From QHXN01 sp963785125 (lineage in GTDB: Bacteria > Acidobacteriota > Blastocatellia > Pyrinomonadales > Pyrinomonadaceae): a stretch of 64,000 nucleotides of DNA. The stretch's first letter is position 1, and the number at the start of each line of letters is the position of its first letter. Positions 8,401 to 15,343 of the stretch are shown piece after piece. The stretch is taken from assembly GCA_963785125.1 (NCBI GenBank), contig CAWATU010000007.1, positions 2,046,001 to 2,110,000 on the forward strand. The letters are read 5' to 3'. Position numbers and translations under genes: made by a program. Under the pieces are notes generated by a model. That model was not told the origin of the DNA. It made no database searches and saw nothing but the letters and a program-made list of their open reading frames with translations.

Positions 8401-8442
8401 AGTCTCGGGCGACGCGCGTGCGCACGCGCGTCGCCCGAGACT
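8401..8442. repeat. Perfect 42-base palindrome between the phosphoesterase gene and purN
   Basis: AGTCTCGGGCGACGCGCGTG is followed at once by its complete reverse complement, giving 21 bp with no spacer. An AAAAA run immediately to its left would act as a U-tract only for minus-strand transcription. On the plus strand the tail is CTTCGTTCG, a poor terminator. It occupies most of the 61-base gap before purN. Confidence 0.85.
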
Positions 8443-8452
8443 TCGTTCGCCG

Positions 8453-9076
8453 ATGCAGACACCAGAAGCTCAAGCCCGGCGCGTCGGGATATTGATATCG
8501 GGGCGCGGGTCGAACATGACGGCGCTCGCCGACGCGGTCGCCGCAGGGAGCGTGCCCGGCGCGCGCATCCAGTTGGTCATCAGCGACAAGCCGGGGGCCG
8601 CGGGACTCGACGCCGCCCGCGCGCGCGGGATAGAGACGGCGGTCGTCGAGCGCCGCGGCCGTACGCGCGAGGAGCACGAGCGCGAGATAATCAAGGAGTT
8701 GACAGAGCGCGGCGTCGAGCTGGTCTGCCTCGCCGGCTACATGCGCCTGCTCTCGCCCTGCTTCGTCAAAGAGTTCCGCGGGCGCGTGCTCAACATCCAC
8801 CCCTCCCTGCTCCCGGCCTTCCCCGGTCTCGACGCGCAGCGCCAAGCCATCGAGCACGGCGTCCGCGTCTCCGGCTGCACCGTCCACTTCGTGGACGAGA
8901 CGCTCGACGGCGGCCCCATCGTCACACAGCGCGCCGTCTCCGTCCTCGACACCGACACCCCCGAGACCCTCGCCGCGCGCATCCTTGTCGAAGAGCACAA
9001 AGCCTACCCCGACGCGCTCGCGCTCGTCTGCTCCGGCGAGTATGAAATCGTCGGCCGCCGCGTCGTAAAACTTTGA
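8453..9076 (+). CDS. purN: Phosphoribosylglycinamide formyltransferase
   Basis: Transfers the formyl group of 10-formyl-tetrahydrofolate to GAR, the third step of purine synthesis. The ATG at 8453 gives 207 residues, close to the family length, and begins just before the first strand RVGILISGRGSNMTAL. The catalytic Asn and His lie in LNIHPSLLPAFPG (about residues 112-124) and the catalytic Asp in VHFVDETLDGGPIV. The frame continues upstream into the palindrome and the preceding gene, but that part shows no homology. tyrS follows after 32 bases. Confidence 0.96.
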   Translation: MQTPEAQARRVGILISGRGSNMTALADAVAAGSVPGARIQLVISDKPGAAGLDAARARGIETAVVERRGRTREEHEREIIKELTERGVELVCLAGYMRLLSPCFVKEFRGRVLNIHPSLLPAFPGLDAQRQAIEHGVRVSGCTVHFVDETLDGGPIVTQRAVSVLDTDTPETLAARILVEEHKAYPDALALVCSGEYEIVGRRVVKL

Positions 9077-9108
9077 ACTTTAAACTTTCCGACCTTAAAC
9101 TCTCGCCC

Positions 9109-10320
9109 ATGAACATCGACGAGCAGTTGGAGCTTCTGCGCAAGGGTGCGGTCGAGGTCATTCGCGAGGAGGACTTGCGGGCGAAGTTGGAGAAGAGCGC
9201 GCGGACGAATCGGCCGCTGCGCATTAAGCTCGGCGCAGACCCCACCGCGCCCGACATACACCTCGGCCACACGGTCGTCATCCGCAAGCTCCGACACTTT
9301 CAGGAGCTGGGTCACACCGTCATCTTCCTCATCGGCGACTTCACCGGCCTCATCGGCGACCCCTCGGGCAAGTCGGCCACGCGTCCGCAGCTCACGCGCG
9401 AGGAGATTAACGCCAACGCCGAGACGTATAAGAAGCAGATATTTAAACTGCTCGACCCAGACCAGACCGAGATACGCTTCAACTCCGAGTGGATGGACCA
9501 ACTCGGCTCCGACGGCTTCATTCGTCTCGCCTCGCACGTCACGGTCAAGCAGATTCTCGAACGCGACGACTTCCAGAAGCGGCTCGCGGAGGAGCGCCCC
9601 GTCGCACTCCACGAGCTGCTCTACCCCTTGACGCAAGCCTACGACTCGGTCGCGCTCGAAGCGGACGTGGAGCTGGGCGGCACCGACCAGAAGTTCAACC
9701 TCCTCCTCGGGCGTAACCTCCAACGCGAGTACAAACAGGAGCCGCAGGTCGCACTCATCACGCCCCTGCTCGAAGGCACCGACGGCGTCCAGAAGATGTC
9801 GAAGTCGCTCGGGAACTACGTCGGCATCGACGAGCCGCCGCAGGAGATGTTCGGCAAGATCATGTCCATCTCCGACGACATCATGTGGCGCTACTACGAA
9901 CTGCTCACAGACCTCACGGTCGCCGACATCAAACAGATGCGCGACCGCGCCGGCTCCGCCGAGGCCAACCCGCGCGACCTCAAAGTCGCCCTCGCCAAAC
10001 AGATCATCTCCGACTTCCACTCGGCGTCCGCGGCGGCTGACGCCGAGGAGGAGTTCAAACGCATCTTCCAGCGCAAGGAGGTGCCCGACGAGATAGAGGA
10101 ACGCGCCGTCGCCGCGCAGGTCTGGAAGCTCCCGCGCCTTCTGGTCGAGACCGGCCTCGCGCCTTCGATGGCCGAGGCGCGCCGCCTCATCGAGCAGGGC
10201 GGCGTCCGCATCGACGGCGAGCGCGCCGCCCAACACGATACGGAAGTGGAAGTCGGCAACGACGGCGCGCCACTCATCCAGGTCGGCAAGCGCCGCTTCC
10301 TGCGCGTGCGCGGCGCCTGA
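9109..10320 (+). CDS. tyrS: Tyrosyl-tRNA synthetase
   Basis: Charges tRNA-Tyr with tyrosine in the cytosol. The 403-residue protein has a class I Rossmann fold with the HIGH-type signature HLGHTVV near residue 48 and the KMSKS loop KMSKSLGNYVG near 229. A C-terminal S4-like RNA-binding domain follows (SMAEARRLIEQGGVRIDG). I prefer the ATG at 9109; an in-frame TTG at 9073 overlaps the purN stop and would add 12 residues without family support. The spacer holds AACTTTAAACTTT-type short direct repeats and no clear promoter, so co-transcription with purN is plausible. Confidence 0.96.
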   Translation: MNIDEQLELLRKGAVEVIREEDLRAKLEKSARTNRPLRIKLGADPTAPDIHLGHTVVIRKLRHFQELGHTVIFLIGDFTGLIGDPSGKSATRPQLTREEINANAETYKKQIFKLLDPDQTEIRFNSEWMDQLGSDGFIRLASHVTVKQILERDDFQKRLAEERPVALHELLYPLTQAYDSVALEADVELGGTDQKFNLLLGRNLQREYKQEPQVALITPLLEGTDGVQKMSKSLGNYVGIDEPPQEMFGKIMSISDDIMWRYYELLTDLTVADIKQMRDRAGSAEANPRDLKVALAKQIISDFHSASAAADAEEEFKRIFQRKEVPDEIEERAVAAQVWKLPRLLVETGLAPSMAEARRLIEQGGVRIDGERAAQHDTEVEVGNDGAPLIQVGKRRFLRVRGA

Positions 10321-10359
10321 TTCTCCGCCACTTCGCCGAGCCACCCGAGGACTCTCTTG

Positions 10360-11727
10360 ATGAAGAAGCTCACGCGTCGCGAGTTCGTCGCATCGGCCGC
10401 CGCGGCGTCGGCACTGGCCGGCGCGGCGGCGGACGTTTCCCTCGGTGCGCAGGCCGAGCGGCCGAACGTGCTCTACATCATGGCGGATGACTTGGGCTGG
10501 GGCGATTTGAGTTGCTACGGGCGGCCTGACTACAAGACGCCGAACCTCGACCGTCTGGCGTCGGAGGGCGTGCGGTTCACGCACGCCTACTCGGCGGCGC
10601 CCGTCTGCACGCCGACGCGTTGCGCGTTCGTGACGGGGCGCTACCCGGCGCGCACGGCGGTCGGGCTCGAAGAGCCTCTGTCGTGGAGGAAACAGCTCGC
10701 CGAGCAGAAGCGCGACCCGGGACTTCCGCCCGAGCACCCGACCGTCGCGTCGCTGTTGAAGACGGCCGGTTACCGCACGGCGCTCGTCGGCAAGTGGCAC
10801 CTCGGCTACCTGCCGACGTACAGCCCTATCAAGAGCGGCTTCGAAGAGTTCTTCGGCATCATGAGCGGCGGGGGCGACTACTTCACGCACAGGGACGCGA
10901 ACGGCGACGCCGACCTCTTCGAGGCGGAGGTCTCGGTCGAGCGCGTCGGCTACATGACCGACCTCCTCACCGAGCGTGCCGTCGAATACCTGCGCCGCCA
11001 ACGTGAAGCGCCCTTCTTCCTGAGCCTCAACTACACCGCCCCGCACTGGCCCTGGGAGGGGCCGCGCGACGAATCGTTCAGCCGCACGCTCGGGCGCGGC
11101 TTAAACTCCTTCGGCTCGGGCGGCTCGCTTAAAGTTTATGCCGAGATGATGAAGAGCTTGGACGAAGGCGTCGGCCGCGTCCTGCGCGCGCTCGACGAAG
11201 GGGGCCGCGCGCGCCGCACACTCGTCGTCTTCACGAGCGACAACGGCGGCGAGCGATTCTCCTACAACTGGCCCTTCACGGGTCAGAAGTTCAGCCTCTA
11301 CGAAGGCGGCATCCGCGTCCCCGCCATCGTCCGCTGGCCCGGCACCATTCCCGCAAGGCGCACGACCGAGCAGGTCGCTGTAACGATGGACTGGACGGCC
11401 ACCATCCTCGCCGCCGCGGACGCGCGCACGCACCCCGACTATCCGCTTGACGGCGTTGACCTCCTGCCCTTCCTGCGCGGGCGTCGCGGAGCCTTCGAGC
11501 GCACGCTCTTCTGGCGCAACGACGTGCAGGGCGCGGCGCGCGCGGGGCGCTGGAAGTATCTGAAGGACGGCGCGAAGGCCGAGCGCCTCTTCGACCTACA
11601 GACCGACGAGCGTGAGCAGGCCGACGCGCGCGCCGCGCAGCCCCAACTCTTCGAGCGCCTCAAGGGCGAGTATCAGAAGTGGGAGGCGCAGATGTTGAAG
11701 CAGCGCCCCACGCGCACTGCTAATTAG
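10360..11727 (+). CDS. Tat-exported arylsulfatase-type sulfatase
   Basis: Hydrolyses sulfate esters outside the cytoplasm. The N-terminus MKKLTRREFVASAAAASALA is a Tat signal (RREF). The alkaline-phosphatase-superfamily metal site opens with MADDLGWGD, and the sulfatase signature is C-T-P-T-R at about residue 83, whose cysteine must be converted to formylglycine. GKWHLGY and FTSDNGGE further support a type I sulfatase. I chose the ATG at 10360, nine bases after a GAGG ribosome-binding site. No formylglycine-generating enzyme is seen in the window. The natural substrate, perhaps a sulfated polysaccharide, cannot be inferred. Confidence 0.92.
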   Translation: MKKLTRREFVASAAAASALAGAAADVSLGAQAERPNVLYIMADDLGWGDLSCYGRPDYKTPNLDRLASEGVRFTHAYSAAPVCTPTRCAFVTGRYPARTAVGLEEPLSWRKQLAEQKRDPGLPPEHPTVASLLKTAGYRTALVGKWHLGYLPTYSPIKSGFEEFFGIMSGGGDYFTHRDANGDADLFEAEVSVERVGYMTDLLTERAVEYLRRQREAPFFLSLNYTAPHWPWEGPRDESFSRTLGRGLNSFGSGGSLKVYAEMMKSLDEGVGRVLRALDEGGRARRTLVVFTSDNGGERFSYNWPFTGQKFSLYEGGIRVPAIVRWPGTIPARRTTEQVAVTMDWTATILAAADARTHPDYPLDGVDLLPFLRGRRGAFERTLFWRNDVQGAARAGRWKYLKDGAKAERLFDLQTDEREQADARAAQPQLFERLKGEYQKWEAQMLKQRPTRTAN

Positions 11728-11739
11728 AGGAGGAGTGAA

Positions 11740-12228
11740 ATGAAAGAAGGTTACGACGCTTCTGACAACGTGTCTGTCATCCGCCGCTGGTTCGAGGAGG
11801 TCTGGAACCGTGGGCGCGAGGAGGCGATTGACGAGTTGTTCGATGAGGAGGGCCTCGCGCACGGGCTGGCCGACGAGGCAGGCTCGCCCCTGCGCGGGCC
11901 GACCGGTTTCAAGCCCTTCTTCCGCAGGTTCCGCGAGGCGTTCCCCGAGGTCGAGGTCTCCGTGGAGGACACGGTCTCGGAGGGCGACAAGGTCGCGGCG
12001 CGTTGCACCGTGCGTGGGCGCCACCGCGGCGACACGCTCGGCTTCAAAGCCACGGACAGCCCCGTCGAGTTCGAAGGCATCTGCATCGTCCGCATCCGCG
12101 ACGGCAAGATCGTCGAGGCGTGGAACAACTTCGACTTCATGTCCATGTTCCAACAACTCGGCGCGCTCCGCCTCGACGCCGGGCCGAGCGCGTCCGGCCA
12201 GGACGACGCGCTGCCCTCGCTCGACTGA
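11740..12228 (+). CDS. SnoaL-like (NTF2-fold) ester cyclase family protein
   Basis: A 162-residue protein of the SnoaL/NTF2-like cone fold. The N-terminal VIRRWFEEVWNRGREEAIDELF, the GPTGFKPFFRRFREAFPEVEV stretch and the C-terminal IVRIRDGKIVEAWNNFDF are typical of the polyketide-cyclase-like group seen in many soil bacteria. Members range from true aldol cyclases to proteins of unknown role. GGAGGAG lies seven bases before the ATG. It is 12 bases after the sulfatase and 13 before the RDD gene, so the three may be one transcript. Confidence 0.85.
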   Translation: MKEGYDASDNVSVIRRWFEEVWNRGREEAIDELFDEEGLAHGLADEAGSPLRGPTGFKPFFRRFREAFPEVEVSVEDTVSEGDKVAARCTVRGRHRGDTLGFKATDSPVEFEGICIVRIRDGKIVEAWNNFDFMSMFQQLGALRLDAGPSASGQDDALPSLD

Positions 12229-12241
12229 CCCCTGCTCGAAC

Positions 12242-13063
12242 ATGTCGGCAGCAGTCCCCACAGACGAGACGCTTGTCATCGAGACGCCGGAGCGCGTGCC
12301 GCTGCACTTCGCGCTGGCCTCGACGGGCAACCGTTTTTTGGCGTGCGCCTTCGACCACTTCCTCCAAGTGCTCGTCATCGCCGTGCTGGCCTTAGGCGTC
12401 CTGTGGTGGGTCGGCCTCACAGACTTGGGGAGTTGGGCGAGGAACGCCCCGAAGTGGGTGCTGGCGCTCCTTATCATCGCCATCTTCACGCTGTGGTCGG
12501 GCTACTTCGTGCTGTTCGAGTGGTGGTGGGCCGGGCAGACGCCGGGCAAGCGGTGGCTGCGGCTGCGCGTCATCCGCGAGGACGGCCGCCCCGTCACCTT
12601 CTGGGAGGCCGCGGTCAGAAACCTCGTCCGCATCATCGACATGGAGCCCTTCCCCTTCTACTCGGTCGGGCTCGTCTCGGTCTTCGTCAGCACGCGCGAC
12701 CAGCGCGTCGGCGACTTCGTCGCGGGCACCGTGGTCGTGCGCGAGCGCGAGGCACAGGCGCCCACCTTCGATCAGGTCTTCTCCGCGCCGACGGCCGACG
12801 CCGCGCTGCGCCGCTCCTTCAAGCCCTTCAACTTCCGCGCCGACCTCTCCGCGCTCTCGGAGCCAGAGGTCGAAGTGGTCGAGGCGTTCCTGCGCCGCCG
12901 CTGGGACATCGAAGAGATGCCCCGCCAGTGGATGGCGTGGCGCGTCGCCACGCCGCTCCTCCACAAGCTTCGCCCCGACTACGACCCCGCCGAGTTCACC
13001 TACGAAGGCTTCCTCGAAGAACTCCTCCACCGCTACCGCGCCACGCACCGTTTCTCGGAGTGA
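12242..13063 (+). CDS. RDD family membrane protein with extended C-terminal domain
   Basis: A 273-residue protein. Residues about 25-160 form an RDD domain: RFLACAFDHFLQVLV starts the first membrane helix, TPGKRWLRLRVIREDGRP is the conserved loop, and STRDQRVGDFVAGTVVV closes the domain. About three membrane helices are predicted. The last hundred residues are soluble, with LRRRWDIEEMPRQWMAW and a Tyr/Glu-rich end, a tail often found in acidobacterial and related RDD proteins. RDD proteins are poorly characterised; some act in cation or compatible-solute transport. The start was set at the ATG before the conserved N-terminus rather than at the longer open frame. Confidence 0.85.
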   Translation: MSAAVPTDETLVIETPERVPLHFALASTGNRFLACAFDHFLQVLVIAVLALGVLWWVGLTDLGSWARNAPKWVLALLIIAIFTLWSGYFVLFEWWWAGQTPGKRWLRLRVIREDGRPVTFWEAAVRNLVRIIDMEPFPFYSVGLVSVFVSTRDQRVGDFVAGTVVVREREAQAPTFDQVFSAPTADAALRRSFKPFNFRADLSALSEPEVEVVEAFLRRRWDIEEMPRQWMAWRVATPLLHKLRPDYDPAEFTYEGFLEELLHRYRATHRFSE

Positions 13064-13087
13064 GCCGACACGACACGCATCAAGGAA

Positions 13088-13384
13088 TCACCGGCCGCGA
13101 CGCCTCACGCCTTCATGCTTCTTCGCACTCGGCAGTTTGTCGGGCAGGTCTAGTTCGTCGTCAATCAAAGCTTCGACATAGACGTTTGCAACACGCGCAT
13201 ACTGTAAGAGGATGAGCAGCGACGGCTCGCGTTTTCCGGTCTCGAACTGTGAGATGTAATGCCGGTAACCGCTCTCGGCGAGCCCGATGTGGTGGAGCAT
13301 GTCGCCTTGTGACACGCCGAGGGCGGTGCGTATTTGAAGGAGCTTTTCGGCGAGACGTTCGGGCCGTTCGCGTGCGCTGCCCAT
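13088..13384 (-). CDS. XRE-family HTH regulator, cassette 1
   Basis: A 98-residue protein with an XRE/Cro helix-turn-helix. PERLAEKLLQIRTALGVSQG and EPSLLILLQYARVA are almost identical to the protein at 38597-38887. The stretch between them (residues about 28-48, including AESGYRHYISQFE) is nearly unrelated, and this is where the DNA-recognition helix falls. The C-terminus is basic. Upstream, 50 bases from the ATG, is a perfect palindrome that should be its operator, so autorepression is likely. The Shine-Dalgarno can pair with sequence next to the start codon (CAGGA/TCCTG). It is transcribed away from the structured element at 13497-13721. Confidence 0.85.
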   Translation of the reverse strand: MGSARERPERLAEKLLQIRTALGVSQGDMLHHIGLAESGYRHYISQFETGKREPSLLILLQYARVANVYVEALIDDELDLPDKLPSAKKHEGVRRRGR

Positions 13385-13433
13385 CAGGATTTCTCTCCTG
13401 ACGGGGCAACCAGACGCACGCGCCCCTTGCGTT

Positions 13434-13451
13434 TAGTCACAACAGTGACTA
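13434..13451. promoter_or_regulatory. Palindromic operator of cassette 1
   Basis: TAGTCAC-aaca-GTGACTA is a perfect 7-bp inverted repeat with a four-base spacer, 50 bases before the XRE gene and between it and the divergent noncoding element. It occupies the same relative place as the differently sequenced palindrome of cassette 2. Confidence 0.7.
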
Positions 13452-13496
13452 GAATGCGTTTGCGTGATTTTTTCGCCGTGAGTAGAGACCTCTCAT

Positions 13497-13721
13497 GCTC
13501 AACGGCAATGCTCATCACTGAGGGTGAGCTACGCTTTGCATCCGACCCGTTGCCTTACGTTTTCAAAGACTAAATCGAAAGGGAAGATACCACATGGGCA
13601 TTTTGGTTGGCTAAAGGTAACGGGGGCGCGTAAGGGCGACGCACCCTCGGGCGCACCCGCGCCTCACGCGGGCTGTGCCGGGAGGCCGCGCGTGTAAGGG
13701 CGCGCGGCCTCTCTGTATTTT
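13497..13721 (+). ncRNA. Candidate structured noncoding RNA of cassette 1
   Basis: About 225 bases read away from the XRE gene. A core (13538-13626) is nearly identical to the minus strand of 38334-38430. It is followed by three consecutive hairpins. Hairpin A (13622-13648) is GGGGGCGCG/CGCACCCTC with a GGGC-containing loop. Hairpin B (13650-13679) has a perfect inner CCCGCG/CGCGGG stem. Hairpin C (13682-13711), GAGGCCGCGCG/CGCGCGGCCTC, is followed by TCTGTATTTT, an intrinsic terminator. Cassette 2 keeps the same three hairpins with different bases, including paired changes. No long frame is conserved across it. Transcription is inferred from the terminator; the promoter is not identified. 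Confidence 0.6.
13594..13614 (+). other. Conserved six-codon mini-ORF inside cassette 1 RNA
   Basis: ATG-GGC-ATT-TTG-GTT-GGC-TAA (MGILVG) follows a purine-rich AAAGGGAAG seven bases upstream and immediately precedes hairpin A. The copy in cassette 2 encodes the same peptide with one synonymous change (GGT for GGC). It could be a leader peptide or chance within a conserved RNA. Confidence 0.4.
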
Positions 13722-13853
13722 AAGAACCGCTCGGGCGAGCTTAGGACACTACCGAAATTCGGGCTAAATTGACGCCGTCGCACGTCGTCCGGTAGACTGG
13801 CGGGTTATTTTGTCGGGCAGATTTCTGACTGTGAGGCACATCTAATAGGCACT

Positions 13854-15035
13854 ATGACTAAAGACATCTTTATCCTCGGCGGCAGGCGCACGCCGATGAC
13901 TTCGTACGTGGGCGCGCTGAAGGACGTGAAGGCGCTCGACCTCGGTGCGGCGGCTGCGCGCGGCGCTCTGGAAGCGACGGGTGTGGCGGCCGAAGAGATC
14001 GACCACACGGTCGTCGGCAACGCCCTTCAGACCTCGGGCGACGCTATCTACGGCGCGCGCCACGTCGCGCTGAAGGCGGGCGTGCCCGCCGACCGGCCGG
14101 CCCTGACCGTCAACCGCCTGTGCGGGAGCGGCATCCAGTCGGTCATCTCGGGCGCGCACATGATTCTGTTGGACGAGGCGCGCAACGCTTTGGTCGGCGG
14201 CATGGAGTCGATGTCGATGGCGCCGCATGTCATCTACGGCGCGCGCTCGGGCTTCGGGCTGGGGCAGGGCAAGCTGGAAGACTCTCTGATGGTGGCGCTC
14301 TTAGACACCTACTGCAACACGACGATGGCAGGCACGGCCGAGAACCTCGCGCGCCGCTACGAAATCTCGCGCGAGGAGCAGGACGCATACGCCCTGCGCT
14401 CGCAAGCCGAGGCCAAGCGCGCGCAGGATGCAGGGCTGCTCGCCGAAGAGATAACGCCCGTCGAGGTCAAGACGCGCAAGGGTGTGAAGGTCGTGGACAC
14501 GGACGACCACCTGCGCCCGGACACGACGCTCGAAGTGCTGGCGAAACTCCCGACCGCTTTCAGCAAGGACGGCTTTGTCACCGCCGGCAACGCCTCCGGC
14601 ATCGTGGACGGCGCGGCGATGCTCGTCATCGCGGGCGGCGACTACGTGAAGGAGAAGAATCTGACGCCGGCCGGGCGTATCGTCAGTTGGGCCTACGCGG
14701 GCGTCGAGCCCGACGTGATGGGCATCGGCCCCGTCCCCGCCATCCGCAAGGCTCTGGAAAAGGCGAACCTTAAACTCGACGACATCGACCTCGTCGAAGT
14801 CAACGAGGCTTTCGCCTGCCAGTACCTCGCCGTCGAGAAGGAGTTGGGGCTCGACCGCTCGAAGACGAACGTCAACGGCGGCGCCATCGCCCTCGGCCAC
14901 CCGCTCGGGGCTTCGGGCACGCGCCTGATTCTGACGGCGCTCAATGAGCTGAAGCGGCGCGAAGGCCGCTACGGTCTCGCCTCCGCCTGCATCGGCGGCG
15001 GCCAGGGGATAGCCATTATCTTCGAGCGCGTGTAA
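13854..15035 (+). CDS. Acetyl-CoA acetyltransferase / thiolase
   Basis: A 393-residue type II thiolase that condenses two acetyl-CoA or cleaves 3-ketoacyl-CoA in the cytosol. The nucleophilic cysteine lies in NRLCGSGIQSV (about residue 90). The second site is NEAFACQYLAV, the catalytic His is in GGAIALGHPLGASGTR (about 349), and the last Cys is in SACIGGGQG (about 379). Length and order are standard. Without a neighbouring acyl-CoA dehydrogenase or hydroxyacyl-CoA dehydrogenase, a biosynthetic acetoacetyl-CoA role is as likely as beta-oxidation. It stands alone downstream of cassette 1 and ends in strong terminators. Confidence 0.94.
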   Translation: MTKDIFILGGRRTPMTSYVGALKDVKALDLGAAAARGALEATGVAAEEIDHTVVGNALQTSGDAIYGARHVALKAGVPADRPALTVNRLCGSGIQSVISGAHMILLDEARNALVGGMESMSMAPHVIYGARSGFGLGQGKLEDSLMVALLDTYCNTTMAGTAENLARRYEISREEQDAYALRSQAEAKRAQDAGLLAEEITPVEVKTRKGVKVVDTDDHLRPDTTLEVLAKLPTAFSKDGFVTAGNASGIVDGAAMLVIAGGDYVKEKNLTPAGRIVSWAYAGVEPDVMGIGPVPAIRKALEKANLKLDDIDLVEVNEAFACQYLAVEKELGLDRSKTNVNGGAIALGHPLGASGTRLILTALNELKRREGRYGLASACIGGGQGIAIIFERV

Positions 15036-15146
15036 GCCTCGCTCGTTCAACTTTCAACGGGCGCCCGACTCCCCGGGCGCCCGCCCACTCCCGCTTCATA
15101 CGCACTACGCGGCCGCCGACCCCGCCCCGTTTTACGTCCGTTTCAG

Positions 15147-15193
15147 GGGACGCTAAACACCCCGTAACTTCGGGTGTTTAGCGTCCCTTTTTT
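15147..15193 (+). terminator. Intrinsic terminator after the thiolase
   Basis: A perfect 16-bp stem beginning GGGACGCTAAACACCC with a nine-base loop, followed by TTTTTT. A second GC-rich hairpin (GGGCGCCCG/CGGGCGCCC) lies upstream near 15059-15082. The region 15036-15343 otherwise holds nothing I can identify. Confidence 0.9.
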
Positions 15194-15343
15194 AAGTCGG
15201 CCGCCGCGCCTCCGTGGCTTGACGGCGGGGCGGCTTTCCCGTAAAAACACTAGGCTGCAATTAAGCTGCGTGCGCGTCTCGCCCGTGCGGTCATGACGCC
15301 GTCCCTTCTAAGTATTCAAGGTCAAGAAAGGATTTAAAATCCC

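Noticed and set aside
13738..13760. A shared word (TTAGGACACTACC here, TTAAGACACTACC near 38920) beside both cassettes, possibly an attachment site.
   Set aside because: Both words are on the same strand and on the same side although the cassettes are inverted, so they cannot be the same cassette edge; the match is short.
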